A stretch of 64,000 nucleotides of DNA from Lasiosphaeria ovina (GCA_033439765.1 JAULSN010000004.1:506001-570000), one strand, 5' to 3'; shown: positions 11,543 to 24,477, numbered from the stretch's first letter. Numbers and translations: made by a program. Notes: generated by a model from the letters alone, not told the origin.

Positions 11543-12226
11543 GGCGACTCGAACTTCCTTGTGATTTATTTAGAGGATGGCTAGCCGGTGGGCGACCTGT
11601 TGCAAGATGAACGAAAGCGATGATGTGAAAAGGTCAAAGGGCTGACACAGTGAAAATGGAAGATCAGGGTGTTCTTGTCAAGTTGAGCGCAGGCGAGTTG
11701 CAGAGTGGTGCTGGGATCGCGTTCTCTCTCTCTCTTTTTTTTTTTTGGTGCAGGCAGGCGTTTGCAGGTTGTAGTCAAAAACTTGAAGGGCAAAAAAGGA
11801 GATGTGACGAAGAAGAATTCGCCTAAAGTGCTAGGGTGCTTTAATTCGGGATATTCATCAAGCCCAGCAGTCTTGCCAGCGAATTTCTCATTCACGTAAA
11901 AAAACCAAATTCGCAAACATATCAGTTGTGGCCGTAATACTGCCGACCTGACACACAACTGAGCTGAATGGATTTTCTTACGATATTATTCTCCTTCTCG
12001 CCGTAACAACTCTTCTCCACTAGCACCCAAATTTCACTTCAGTCCCAAGTTTGCTCGTGCAACTGGTGACTGGCCTATCCGCATCCAAAAACCCTGAAAT
12101 TCTTGTCATCCCGTCACTTCACTTCCACGCCACTGCCAATAGGATACTACATGGTAGTATTTTCACATTGGAGGTGGCGGAAGCTCAAATGAAGGCTCGA
12201 GGCAGGCGCCAACAGAGCTGACGAGG
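11543..12226. other. Intergenic, promoter of AT-hook gene and 3' flank of F-box gene
   Basis: About 680 bases between two minus-strand genes. It contains a TCTCTC/poly-T tract at 11721-11747, consistent with a pyrimidine-rich fungal promoter or leader. No gene is seen. Confidence 0.5.
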
Positions 12227-13327
12227 TTAAGCCGCTCCGTGCGAGGACATATGCCAGTCATTCCCAGCAAAGCAAGCGTTGCACTCTAGCTCCTTGAACA
12301 TAGAAAACGACCTGGACTCCTCTGTTAAATTTGGCACACACGTGTCGGTCAAGGCGTCCCACGTGTGCACATGACCGGAAGGAGCAAGATGGACGATCTC
12401 GGCACGCTGTGGCCACGGCATCCGCGTTGCAAGGCTCTGCAGCTCTGTCCTCAGCTCGTCTATGGGGCTGCTCCAGTCCCATGGATTCGGGGCAAAGCAG
12501 CACATGGATGAGTTGAGCTTGGGGTTGACGTCGGACACCCGGCCCAGGTACAAGTCGAGGACTAGGTTGCTGACCGAGATGGGTTCCTCGTCGGTCGAAC
12601 ACACGGCATCCAGGCAGATGCACCGCATCCTGACACGGAGGCTATGGAGCCTGGAGAGCAACGGCCTGAGGTACGGGCACAAGTGCACTGGGCCTCCCAT
12701 CTCATTGGTGACGGAGGTTCCGCAGAGGTCGAGGTCGAGCACCTTGACCTGGGACAAGAGGCTGATGTAGGGCTCGATGGTCCTGAGCGGCAGGTAGTCG
12801 AGCTGCAGAGGATCTGCCTTCCAGCTCTTGTTGGCCCACTTGGCCGTGAAGCACACGGTCGTGAGCTCTTTGAACTCTATCAGCATCAAACAAAAGCGGC
12901 GGAGGTTGGCCGCCGTATCATAGCACCGGTCTCTGGGGTCGCACCACGGCCCTATGCCCTCGACCACTACGTTGACAGCGCGCTGGCTCTTCCTGAGCAT
13001 GGCGCGGGACCTGTCCATGATTTTGGACTTGCGCGTCACAAGTCGGCTGATGACTCTCGGGGTGTACTCGACCCTGGTGAAGAAGGCTGGGAAGGCGAGG
13101 CTATACCAGCGTCTGGAGACGGTTAAGCGGCCAAGGTCCTGCTGGAAAAAAGAAGGCGGAAGGGCTTCGAGGACCATGATCCAGATCTCAGGCGGGAGGT
13201 AGGGGAGAGCATGTTCGCGAATGATGATGGCTCGCGGTGATGGCGCCGTGTATGATGGCGCTGTGTATGTTGTTGTGAAGTGCGGTGAGCCGGGGTGTGG
13301 CCTCGGCGACAGCAACCGCATGGCCAT
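12227..13327 (-). CDS. F-box protein
   Basis: Intronless frame of 366 residues starting MAMRLLSPRP. An F-box-like segment lies at about residues 43-85 (LPYLPPEIWIMVLEAL, DLGRLTVSRRWYSLAFPAFF). F-boxes bind Skp1 and recruit substrates to SCF ubiquitin ligases. The rest has leucine-rich stretches (LSQVKVLDLDLCGTSV, LRPLLSRLHSLRVRMRCICLDAV), which could be degenerate leucine-rich repeats but are not regular. Such proteins are numerous and fast-evolving in filamentous fungi, so no substrate can be inferred. Coding quality is good: long open frame, consistent codon use and no internal stop. The start is the first of two close ATGs. Confidence 0.75.
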   Translation of the reverse strand: MAMRLLSPRPHPGSPHFTTTYTAPSYTAPSPRAIIIREHALPYLPPEIWIMVLEALPPSFFQQDLGRLTVSRRWYSLAFPAFFTRVEYTPRVISRLVTRKSKIMDRSRAMLRKSQRAVNVVVEGIGPWCDPRDRCYDTAANLRRFCLMLIEFKELTTVCFTAKWANKSWKADPLQLDYLPLRTIEPYISLLSQVKVLDLDLCGTSVTNEMGGPVHLCPYLRPLLSRLHSLRVRMRCICLDAVCSTDEEPISVSNLVLDLYLGRVSDVNPKLNSSMCCFAPNPWDWSSPIDELRTELQSLATRMPWPQRAEIVHLAPSGHVHTWDALTDTCVPNLTEESRSFSMFKELECNACFAGNDWHMSSHGAA

Positions 13328-14687
13328 CGCGAGGAAGGGGGGGGTTTATTCACGCGAAACCCACGAGATAGCGACAATGTCGTCGCTCAAGGACAAGCCC
13401 TATGAGGACAATCTTGGGGTTGCGTGTACAGAAGTGTATATAACCTGGAAGGCCACGAGTTTTGAGCCGACCGGACATTGGTGAGCGACCTGGCGAGAGA
13501 CGGCCTACGAGAGACGCCGGGGGGGGCAGGCGGGTGTTGGTTTCAGCGCATCTTCAGCAGGCGGCCTGTGAGACTCGCCCTTCCTCACCAATCGCGGCCA
13601 AGCTTCGACATGCCCTAGATCTGAACCGACGGCAGCCAATCCTCGACCGTCGCGACCTGCGGGCGCCCGCGACAGGCCAGGGAGATCACGGAACTCTGAA
13701 TACATTTTGGTTGCGGCTCAGGATGACGGGACGGGACTGGCCATAATTGGATTCACCGCGGGGATGAGCCATCCAACGATCCAATCCATGGGTTCAGCTG
13801 GGGAGAGAAAAAGAGGCACAGGAAAGCCGCTCGTTGAGCGCCTCATCAATTATTGCGATTGCATTTCCACATTCGGCTTCAAGCAGCGCAACTGCTTGCA
13901 GTCTCAACTAAAACAAAATAAGATAATATCCAGGAGCACCCAACCGGCAGGTTCGGCTGCGTACAGAGCTTACCGCCGCCCACACCTTACCTAGCCGGGT
14001 ACTTGGAACGGAGACAGCCCGAGTTTCCGGGAAGGTGTTGGGATGAAACGGCCTGGCCGGTGCTCGGCTCTTTTGACTTCGGAAGTGGTGCGTTTGCAAC
14101 TGATTGCCCGACCTGGCCACTGGGTTTCTCATCGTGAGTGGGGTAAAGTACCTAAAGTACCTAAAGTTTAGTGGGGTCTGGTTTCCAGCTGACACCGGAA
14201 GGACGCCAGATAGGGCCTGAAGGCTGGAGGTCAGCAGGTCCCCAGTGCTGTGACGTACTGTACCTCTTTCGGCTAGCCGGCAGCGGGGTCAAGCGCGGGG
14301 CACGCTGTTCAAACTAAAAGGCCGCCCAGCTGCCCGCCCTGGGGACTTGCAGCGGAAAGAAGCAGTTGAGGTGGCTTCCATCTCTTTCGCCGCTAGAAAT
14401 GAGGCAAATAGGATACCGGGAAGCATCACCCGATAATGTTAACTTTGGGTTGCCAGATGCTTTGCATCGTGCCGGGACATGAAAACATTTCAAACTTGGC
14501 AACTTTCGGGTGGTGACCTCAGATGCCCTGGACCCATTTTTAGTATTGAGGGAGACTTTGATTCGTCCATCCAGTTGAAGTGACTACCAGCGCAACCAGA
14601 CGCTTTCCATTCACAGAGATTCCCCTCCGTACCGTCCCCAAAATAGGCGCGGATATGACAGCATAGGCTTTATTTACCTTGGACACA
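13328..14687. other. Intergenic, divergent promoter region F-box gene / PLP protein gene
   Basis: About 1.36 kb with no supported gene. It contains a short direct repeat GTACCTAAA at about 14147-14166. Frames in it are short and show no family resemblance. Confidence 0.5.
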
Positions 14688-15691
14688 ATGAGCAAAACAG
14701 AAATGAAGATTGATCCGACACGAGCGAGTGCCCTCATCTCGCAGCTGCAGGCTGTCAGCGAGAGAGTTGCCACCGTCTCCAAGGGCCGCGCTGTAAGTTC
14801 GTCGCGCTCCATTTCTCATATGCTTGTCGTCCACCGGAATAGGGATGTGCGGATTGCCATATGGGCCGCATCTTAGGCCTCGCATGTTAAAACATGCCCT
14901 CATCTCTCTTTTACCTACACCGGGGGAGCACTTGCTGATAAGTCCCCTCTAGGTGCGACTAGTGGCTGTGTCAAAGCTGAAGCCGGCCAACGACATCTTG
15001 GCCCTTCACCAAGCCCCAGCTCATCAAACCCACTTTGGTGAGAACTACGCCCAGGAGCTCAGCCAAAAAGCAGAGTTGCTGCCGAGGGCCGTCCAATGGC
15101 ACTTTATCGGCGGCCTGCAGTCGGGTAAGGCGCCAAAGCCATGCTCACAGCCTGGAGTCACGAGAGTTGCTGACATCAACTGAAGGGCACTGCAAGAACC
15201 TTGCTAAGATCCCAAATCTCTGGTGCGTCTCCAGCGTCGACACGCTGAAAAAAGCGCAGCTGCTTGACAAATACCGAGGCGATCTTGTCAAGTCGGAGCC
15301 CTCGGCTCCCAAGCTCAATGTCCACGTCCAGGTCAACACCTCGGGCGAGGAGTCAAAGGCGGGGTGCGCGCCGGGAGACGAGACCGTGTCGCTGTGCCGG
15401 AGCATCGTGAACGACTGTCCCAACCTCCACTTGCTGGGGCTCATGACTATCGGCGCCATCGCGCGCAGCGTGGCCACGACGGCCGAGAATGAGAACGAAG
15501 ACCTTATTCTTCTAGCCCAGCAGAGAGATTTGGTGGCCAAGGAGCTAGGTCTGGATAGAGAGCTCGAGCTCAGTATGGGTATGAGCGAGGACTTTGAGGG
15601 CGCCATCGCCATGGGCAGCCATGAGGTCCGCATAGGCAGCACCATCTTTGGACAGCGGCCGGCAAAGTCTGAGGCAAAGCTCGTCGCCTGA
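14688..15691 (+). CDS. Pyridoxal-phosphate homeostasis protein (YggS/PROSC/YBL036C family)
   Basis: PLP-binding protein with an alanine-racemase-like TIM barrel that buffers free pyridoxal 5'-phosphate; no racemase activity is expected. Exons 14688-14792, 14953-15124 and 15186-15691 join in frame to 260 residues, the usual family size. The PLP lysine is K43 in VRLVAVSKLKPAND. Other family blocks are HFGENYAQEL, WHFIGGLQSGHCKNL, LWCVSSVDTLKKA, VHVQVNTSGEESKAG, LLGLMTIG, LSMGMSEDFEGAI and HEVRIGSTIFGQR. Intron 1 (14793-14952) begins GTAAGT; intron 2 (15125-15185) starts GTAAGG and splits a Gly codon. The first ATG is 14688. Location is probably cytosolic or mitochondrial; no clear presequence is visible. 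Confidence 0.95.
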
Positions 15692-17087
15692 AGGATCTAT
15701 GCGGCCATATTCTCTGCCGTTTACCGATGTGTGGAGGACGATGTATTTGATGAACATAACTTATCTGTGATCACGTCCCCTATATATTTGGTGGGGGGAC
15801 GCCGAGTTACAATCTAACTAGTAGGCGGCGATGCTTTCCACTGATCCTATTTGGCGGATATATCTTTGCCTGCTTCAGATATATATTTTGAGGTCTAGGA
15901 GAAAGATCCAAGGCGCCCGGCTGCATTGCGGTTCCTATCGCAGTTTGCATTAATTTTTCTTGTTTAAATAGTAGCAACTCCGAAAACTTGTCAATGAGCT
16001 ACTCCGTCGAGTGTGAATGGCCGTGGAACAGGAAAAATGGGGGCAGGCACGTCGAATTAGAACACAGAGGGGCAAGATCGAAGTGGCTCCTTGTGTTTTG
16101 ACTTGACCAGCTCGAGGAGCAAGTAAGGGAGATAAAATGGAGAGCGCATTAATCTTCGAAGTTCTATTATTGTTCTTGAACAGAAACCGAGCTAAAACAA
16201 TCAGCAGTAATATACCAGACCCACTATTCTGTGAGAATTAGGTGGGGGTTTGGATGCACGACAGGCAAGGATCCCATTCAGGTCAAACAACGGATGTCGA
16301 AAGGCGATCGAGAGCCGCAACACAACGCGCCGAAAGTCGAATGCTGCGCGGTCATTTGCCAGTTGACTGACGGGTGACATTGGGATGGAAGACGGGAGGG
16401 ACCCACATAGTTTCGATAACGGCAGCTGCCGCAATTGTGCAGCTGCCAGATTATGAAAATGCAACCCAAATGCACAAGCCGCCCCGGTCGCGGTTGGCGT
16501 GTTGCTAGGGAGACCAGAATAATCAACAACATCGGCGGGCAATTGGCTCAGAGGGCGCCAGCACAGGGTTGTTGACGACCGGGCCCCTCCTCTGCACCAG
16601 CCTTAACAATCTCCAATATACCCTGCACCTCAATAGCTGCGAGAGCTTGGTCGATGGTTGCTACTATCTCGAACCATTGCGACGACCTCGAATTCAAGCT
16701 TCGCCTGCGGTTTCCTTTATTTGGTTTTGGTTTGTTTGCACTAACGTACTGTCTTGCGCGTGCGCGTTGTCTCAGATTCGAGGCAGGCGCGTGTTTTGAC
16801 GCCGCGATTGCTCTTTCCTCGATACCCGACATCTGTCTGTCTGTTCCAGTTCCCGCCCGCCCCGGTTCTGCAGACAAGCTACCTGCCTTAACCTAGCTTC
16901 CATTATTATCCACCCGTCCTCATTCCATTCCAAACCTGCTCGCATCGCAATCGCACAGCCAGTACCTCCACCCCAGCTGTTTTGTTGGTTGGCAATTGTA
17001 TTGCTTCATTCCACCCGCAGCTCTCCCTACTGAACCCACCTAGCATCGAGCACATACAAGGGACACCACTACGCGTCACGGGGCAAG
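15692..17087. other. Intergenic, 3' flank of PLP gene and promoter/leader of giant coiled-coil gene
   Basis: About 1.4 kb. The last 300 bases are strongly pyrimidine-rich (around 16800-17040), typical of a fungal 5' leader. No gene is supported; frames around 16200-16890 lack coding character. Confidence 0.5.
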
Positions 17088-20000
17088 ATGCCGCCCATAG
17101 AGAGGGACGCTCCCGCCGATAGGGATAGGGCCCTTAGACATCAGCATTCCGCCTCTTCAGACCATGGCCGCGCCCTGGTCCCAATGTATGCCAACCCGTC
17201 TACCTCTGCCCCTGCACCCGAGGTTGTCACGGTGTGCGCGATATGCTCGATATTAGCACATACTAACTCAGAGCAGGTGGGACAGCTCCGATCCAGAACG
17301 CGCACCGCCCCCGCTGCCCCTCAACCCACAGTCGCCGACCGTGGTCTCGAGGGCCGGCACTTCGACTGCTATCCAGTCGGCCCATGCCGCCCTGACCGAG
17401 AAGGCGCGCGAGAGCGCCTTAGTACCACATCTCACCAAGCGCATCGCCGACCCGTCGCCCGAGAGGTCCTTGCTGCGCGGCTCGACCCACCGTCGCATGC
17501 AGTCTCTGCAGCCCACCTCGGTCAAAGATCGCAGCCTCATGATCGAAGGTGGCCGCGACTCGGCCATCTCTACCCCCAGATCTCCCGAGAAGTTCGACAG
17601 GCCTTCGACACCCTCGAGGGGCCGTGACCCCTTCGTCGAGTCAAGGGACGAACGAGAGGAGAAGGCTATGGTTACCACGCCGAGACTAGGGCCCAGCCTG
17701 ACGCCCATCATCCGCCCTACGGTGCGCCGTCCACACCAGAGCATCCTGGGCGAAAATACTCCCCCACAGTCGGCGACAATGCTTGCGCTCCAAAACATGA
17801 GCACCCAGACCCTCGGCGCACCTAGCCCTCTTCCGGCTCCTAAGGAACCTGAGACGCCCCTCGCCAACATTACCAATGGCTCCACGGCGCTGGTCAAGGC
17901 GCCTGCCGCGCTCGATTCGCTCTCGAACCAAATCCTCACCCTTACCAACATCGCGACCACGCTCCAGAAGGAGATGTCGCAGCTCAGTAGACGGAGCAGA
18001 GACAATGCTACGGATCTGCTCAGCTTAAAAGAGGCGACAAACGCCCGCGACGAGGATATTCGGAAGAGCCTCCGCGAGCTTATTACCGACGCCAAGACCA
18101 AGCCAACCACAAGAGATGCATACGGAGGCCCGCTGCTTCTCGAGGGAGGCAGGCACCAGCCAACTTCTCCGACATCGTTCTCCAAACAGGCGCGCCAATT
18201 TGCCTTGCCACGAATTCCGTCTCCAAACAGCTTTGCCGCTTCTCTTGATAGAGAATCCCTAATGAGCACCCCGTCTCTCCTTGGGCCGGATTCGCCCGCT
18301 ATTATAGCTCTTTTGGAGAAGATTCTCCGGGAAATGGGAACAAGGGACGGCCAAGAGACGCTGCTCGTTCGCCTTAATGAGGTTGTCGAGAAGCTCTCCG
18401 GCTTGGCTGCTGCGGAGAGAGTCGAAGAGCTCGTGCGCATCGTAAAGTCGAACCAGCAACAGGCCGTTGTTCCCGCCGCGGGAGGAATGGGAGGAGATGG
18501 TGGTGGCAACGGCGGCTCTCGCGACCGCAGCTGGAGTTTCGAGGAAGACGACGACGGGGCCCGCCGAAGGGAGCTCGGCTACGAGCAAGCACGTGCTATG
18601 AGTGGCGGTAGAGTTGGCAAGCTGCTCCAAGACAAGGACGCCCGTCGCTCATCTGCCTCGGGTCCTCAACCTGCCGATGTCATCAACGAGGATGTCTTGA
18701 AAGCAATCCGGACTATCAAAGACAGCGTCGCCCAGGGGGGCGGCCTGACCGCCGAGGTTAAGGCCCTCGTCCGAGAACTTCGTGGTGAGGTTTTGGGCAT
18801 GGGTCGGGAGATCGGTCGCAGGCTTGACGAAGCTGTCTCATCAGGCAGAGGAAGGCCCGAGTCTGATAGCCAAGCTGAGATGACTAGAGTCATCGAAGAA
18901 GGCCTCGAGGAGATGAAGCAACAGATGAGCAATGTTCTCCGTGAACACCGCCGACAATCGGCAACCACGGTCGCTTCCAGAGATTCTTCTATTGATTACA
19001 AGGAGATCTACAACACGATGAGAGCAGCCCTCAAGGACTCGCAAGCCAACAAGCCCCGCGCATCCGACCTCCGCAGAGAAGACGTGGTGCAAGCCGTCAA
19101 AGACGCCTGGGAGAAGTACAAGCCAGAGATCGAGATCCAACAGATCGGTCTCGAACGGGATGAGATCTTGGCGTGCCTCCAAGAGGGACTTCACGCATAC
19201 GCCCCACGCGACGATCGCCCCCCGGGTGCCACTCGCGACGAGGTGTTCAAGGCCGTCGTTGAGGGTCTAAAGCATTTCGTGCCTCCGCAGGTCGAGACCC
19301 CCGCAACCATCTCCCGCGACGAGATTCTCGACGCCGTCAGAGAATGTCTCGAGGAGTTTGAGTTCCCTGTGGCCCCATCGTCCATTAGCGCCAAGGAAGA
19401 GATGCTAGACGCTGTTAGAGAAGGCCTTCACTCATTCGACTTCCCCGTGCCGCAGCCCCCAGCGCCGCGTGGTCCTGATTTGACGCGAGACGACATCCTG
19501 GATGCCGTCAGCGACGGACTCCACTCGTTCGACTTCTCTGCTGTTAAATCCTCCGCTCTAGTTTCCCAATCCTTGTCAAAGGGGGACGTGGCGGATGCTG
19601 TGAGCCAAGGTCTCAAATCGCTGGACCTCGCAGATGAGCTAGTAGATGCCGTCAGGGAAGCGCTCGATTCGGCCGATATTCCCCGTGATATGCAGCAGGC
19701 TGTGCAGGCCGGGCTCCGAGCATTCGACTTTTCCGCTATATATGCGTCGGCCATGATGCCACGCTCAGATCTGTCCAGAGTCGATGTTTCGGACGCAGTC
19801 AAGGAGGGCCTTGACTCGCTGAACCTTCCAGCCAACGTCACGCATGCAGTGAAGGAGGGACTTCGTTCTTTTGACTTTTCCTCGGCATACTCTTCTGCTC
19901 TCGTCCCACGCTCGAACATATCAAGAGTCGATGTTACGGATGCCGTCAGGGAAGGCCTCAAGTCGTTCAATGTCTCCGGCGACGTGGCCCACGCAGTCAA

Positions 20001-23000
20001 GGAAGAGCTCCGTGCTTTCGACTTCTCCTCGGCTAACTCGTCGGCTTTGGTCCCGCATTCCAACCTGTCGAGAGTTGACGTTGCTGATGCGGTGAAGGAA
20101 GGCCTAGACTCGCTACGCCTACCCAAAGACGTTGAAGATGCGGTGAGGAGGGGACTCCAGTCTTTTGACTTTCCTTCTTCGCAGTCATCAGCGCTAGTAC
20201 CTCTGTCTTCCAACAGCGAAGAGCTTGCTCAACGACTTGAGGACATCAAGGCATACTTGCAGGCTGAGTTCAAGGCTGTTTCAGAGGAGGCGAAGCAGAA
20301 CACTGCTGCCAACGGCAGAGACACAGAGCAAGTTCTTGACGCCACCAAAGACGGACTCGAAAGGCTGAGACAGGAAATTGAAAGCTATGTCGACCGTGCA
20401 AGGGGCGAGACAGATCAAGAAGAGTTCATGGTCAACCTCGTCCGTACCCTCGATGGCTTCCGCGACGAAGTGGCTGAACTCATCACTCGGTCGTCCGATA
20501 GTTCGAAGGGGATGCTCAAGGAAGAGATCGAGTCGCTCAGAGATATTGTCAACTCCTCCATGGTTCCAGCCTTGCCCCAGTCCGGGGGTCATAAGGAACT
20601 CCTCGAAGCCATGCAGGAGGGTCTAGGCGGCATTCGGAGCGAAATTAGCATGCGGCCGATTGCCGGTCTCACTGAGATTCTCGACGCACTGCAAGAGGGC
20701 CTGGGCGATATTCGGGCCAGCATTGACCGACTGCAGAACAAGCCTACAGATCTAACTGCAAACGACGAGATCCTTGACGCGCTGCGAAACGGGCTTGACA
20801 GCGTCCGGTCAGACATTGACGATCTTCGCGAAGAGAGCAAGAATGACCGTGCTCTGGCTCCGCTCAACGATAATGCCATAGTACCCGCTGAGCAGGCTGT
20901 GAAGCACGATGACATCAAGAACCTCGAGGTTCTGATCAACCAACTCGGGATGAAGATTGAGGCCATCGAATCAACCCCGCCGCCCGTTTTTGAGTCGCTC
21001 TCCAGGGAGGACCTGGCTGAGATGGAAGAGGCTCTCCGAAACGTGGCGGAATCTGTCGCCGGAATGCCCAATCGAGAGCCCTTTGAGGCCTTGGATGAGA
21101 GGCTCAGGAATGTTCAGGATTCCATTGCGGAAATGGCTTCCCGAGAGCCGCCTCCACCTCTTGCGCCCGCCAGTACTGACGCGGCCACGCGTGAGGATGT
21201 TCAGGCCATTGAGACAATTCTCCGGAACACCAAAGCGTGCTTGGATGATCTTATTGACGGCGAGCAAGCTGTCCGCAAAGATCACATCGAGACTTTGGAA
21301 GCTCTGATTCTGGAAACACGCGAGAACCTCAGCGGTCTCTCCTCGCACATGGAGATCCTCTCTCGCAAGGAAGACGTAACCATGGTCGAGTCGCTCGTGA
21401 CGCAGGTTATATCTTCCTTCGACGAGATGAAGGAGCGCCACGAAAAGGCGCTCGAAGACCCAGAAAGGGTCACCAAGACCGATATCGACGCCATCGAGGC
21501 TGTTTGCCTCGACACGAAGACGGTCATTGAGCAAATTGTAAAGTCGGATCTCGCTACTCTTCCTTCGAAAGAGGACGTCCAAGTCCTAGAGACTCTCCTG
21601 AGAGAGTACAAGGAGAATGTCGACCTCAACGCCGACGTCAACGCCAAGGCGATCGAAGCACGACAGGTTGAGGCCGTCAGTGTCGGTGAGCGCGTGACTG
21701 AGGTCAGGGCTGCACTTCAGGAGCTGCAAGGTGTTGTAAAAGGGAAGCTCGAGGACGGTGCCAAAGGAATTGATGCCATCAACGGCGTACTTGACTCCAT
21801 GAACGACACCATTCAAAAGAATGCCAACATAAGCGACGAGCTGAAGCAGCTCTTCGACACCATGAAGGACGAATTCGAAGAATCTAGGGCTGGCGTCGTC
21901 GGTGCCAAGTTGGAGGCGGACGAGAAGTTCCAATTCACGACTGACACGGTCCTAGCCAGGGTTGACGAGCGCATCAGCGACCTGCTAGCCAAGTACGATG
22001 AGCTCCAGCTTGCTCAGGAAGAGTGGGCCGCCAGGGAGGAGGCCAGAGACATTGAGATGGAGGCCGCGGCTGTCAACACCAAGGCCGTCGCCGAGGAGCT
22101 GAAAACTCTTGTCGACACCCTCGGCACTGCTGTCACAGACTCGCTGGAGAAGATGGAGGAGGCTTCCAAGACGGTCTTTGACCGCGTGGAGGATCTTGTC
22201 TGCAAGTCGGACGAAAATCACACCGACGAGAAGGTCGAACATCAACTCACGCGAGAGCAGGTCCAGGAGGCCATCGGCAAGGTCGAAGGGCTGCAGGGCC
22301 ATGTCTCGGAATACCAGCCCAAGATCCTGGAGACACTTCAGGATGTGCTCCTCGTTGTTGGCCAACATTACGAGCACTCCAAAACCGCTACTGTGTCCCT
22401 GCAGGAGAAGATTGAAGAAGCCAAGCCGCCAGAGCAGCCACTTCTTCCACCCCCCGAGAAATATGACGACAAAGTCGTGCTTGAGAAGCTCGACCAGCTT
22501 GTTGGACACACCGAGGTTGCTGGCAAGGCTTTCGCTCAGCTTGATACCCTCGACAAAGTACATGCTCAAGTCAAGCAGACTGCAGCCGAGCTTGCTGCAT
22601 TCATCGCCGCCCAGACACAGCGGATTGCCGATGAGCATGAAGATAGGGAAAAGACTCTCCAGGACACCATAATTGCTCTAGAGCGCCGGCTGGCAGAGAA
22701 GGAGCAAGCGGAAGCCAATGTTGCCAGTCTTAGAGAAGAGGAGATGCGTCTGAAAGACAGCATAAATGTGACCCTTCGACAAGAACAGGAGCAGATCAAA
22801 GAACAGTTCCTCGCCAACCTCAAAGAAGAAGAATCTCGACTCAAGGATATGATTGCCAGCCTGAAGGAAGAGCAAGACCAACTCAAGGAGACTTTCGTCG
22901 CCAGCCTGAAAAACGAGCAGACCCGGATGGTGGAGATGAACGCCGGTCTGAAGGACGAACAAGATCAACTCAAGGAGTCATTCCTTTCAAGCATGAGGGA

Positions 23001-24477
23001 GGAGCAATCCCGACTCAAGCAGATGAATGATGCTCTCAGGGACGAGCAGCTTACCCTCAAGGACGCGTTCCTAGCCAACCTTCGAGAAGAGGAGTCTCTC
23101 CTGAAGGAAGTCAATGGGGATCTCCGGGCCGAAGAAGGCCGTCTGAGAGAGAGCCTCGTAGCCAATTTCCAAGAGGAAGAGGCACGTCTGAGAGAAGCTA
23201 ACGCCTTGTTACGACAGGAGCAGGAAAGCCTGAGAGTCAACTTGAAGGACGAACAAGAGCGCCTCAAGGCCGAACTCCTCGCTAGTCTGATCGAAGAAGG
23301 TACCCGCTTGAAGGAGGCCAACACTGCTCTGAGAGCAGAGCAGCAACAGCGGGAGTCTGAGTTTCTGGCATCTTTCAAGGCAGACGAGCAACGGCTGAAG
23401 AAGGACCTTCAGGAGTTGCGCAGTGAACAAGAAGATCTCGCACGCCAGAAGATCCGGCTGTCAGCCGAGCTTTCCTCGCTAGACACTGCGCTCCGTCTCC
23501 GCCGCGAGGATCTTCGCGATATGGAGGAGCGTGCCGAAAGCCTTGAGCGGCGCATTCTCGAAGGCGTCATGGATCACTCACGCGTCCTTCTCATGGCCAA
23601 GACCAACCGAGCCAATGGGCGCGAGTCGATGAGCCGGAAGCGTGTCTCTTCCCAGAAAATGACTGAGCCACCGGTAGTCAACACACCGACGCCCGAGACG
23701 AGCAAATCTCGCACGGCAATCAACATGGCTATGTCTGCGAAGAGTAAGGTGAACGCGCCGAGCCCGGTTGGCGCGTCCCGCCGTATCCTCTCCCTCAGTC
23801 AAATCTCCAGCAATATGCCCAGCGGCGGAATGAAGCGAAGCCAAAGCGTTAGAACCGCCGTCGGCCCGAAACTCCGCAAGACCAGCTGGGCAGCCGGGAG
23901 CAGACTTCCCACCCCTAAGGGCTATGGCGACCTGGACAGGGAGACTGTCAAAGAGAACCTTGCTCTCAAGGAGAGCGAGGAGGAGCACGACGTCAGCGAG
24001 TTCAACGATGCGTTTGACAACCAGCCGCCAGTTGACATTATCATCTCGTCGGCAAATTCCGTCGCCGGCTCCGAGCATGGGGACACGGCTTTGTGTTTGG
24101 CCGCTGACGGGCCCACTGACGAGCCCACTGACGAGCCTGCTGATGAGCCCGCTGATGAGCCCCTGGACGAGCCCCTGGACGAGCCCCTGGACGAGCCCCT
24201 GGACGAGCATACGGATGAGAGAAACCGCGAGTTGACCCACGAAGAAGGCAGTGAGCCCGACACTCACAGACGGTCAAGCCGTGGGACAGTCATCACGAAC
24301 TCGGAGAGCTACACAGGCTCCGAGGGCTATTCGGATAACGACGAAGACGACCACGATGATGCCGCGAGCGACTGGACAGAGAGCGCTGCGGGGAGAGATT
24401 CGTTTGGCAGGGACAGCGATGTCAGCACGGCAGTAGAGGGCGGGGGAAACGGGCAGGTTGTGCTTTATACCAACTGA
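17088..24477 (+). CDS. Giant repeat-containing coiled-coil protein of unknown function
   Basis: Exon 1 is 17088-17185 and exon 2 is 17277-24477, giving 2432 residues. The intron starts GTATGC and has a perfect TACTAAC branch site; the join reads RALVPMWDSSDPERAPPPLPLNP. Layout: a Pro/Ser-rich basic N-terminus (1-200), short coiled coils (200-650), then at about residues 655-1010 a run of the motif [LI]SR.[DE][IV].DAV.[EQ]GL.SFDF in single and double form, with further 'EILDALQEGLGDIR' copies near 1115-1190. Next come continuous heptads, then (about 1837-2124) a coiled coil of repeating 'LKEEQDQLKE.F.ASL' units, a basic tail, and an acidic '[TAL]DEP' tandem repeat (about 2311-2345). Databases often label such proteins 'chromosome segregation ATPase' or 'involucrin repeat', but I see no Walker motif. 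A cytoskeletal or scaffold role is plausible only by inference. Confidence 0.85.
19150..20215 (+). repeat. Array of 'DAV.EGL.SFDF' coding repeats
   Basis: At least nine related units occur inside the giant coiled-coil gene. The last four are the most regular: each is about 48-49 residues (144-147 nt) holding two helices, 'SRVDV.DAVKEGLDSLNLP' and 'V.HAVKEGLRSFDFSSAYSSALVPRSN'. Earlier units carry only one helix. Confidence 0.85.
22740..23420 (+). repeat. Coiled-coil coding repeat (LKEEQDQLKE type)
   Basis: Successive segments follow the pattern [FL]LA[NS]L[KR]EEE[SA]RLK[ED][MA][NI]..L[KR][DE]EQ..LK. They are spaced about 19-20 residues apart, giving a long, highly charged, probably uninterrupted coiled coil in the giant protein. 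Confidence 0.8.
24112..24210 (+). repeat. Tandem 12-bp repeat encoding [TAL]DEP
   Basis: About eight copies of a 12-nt unit (GAGCCCCTGGAC and variants) encode DEPT/DEPA/DEPL near the C-terminus of the giant protein. The last four copies are nearly identical, which suggests recent slippage. Confidence 0.9.

Noticed and set aside
17268..18509. 413-codon minus-strand frame opposite the giant coiled-coil gene
   Set aside because: Ser/Arg-rich antisense of the coiled-coil coding region; no recognisable family and a typical GC-rich shadow.
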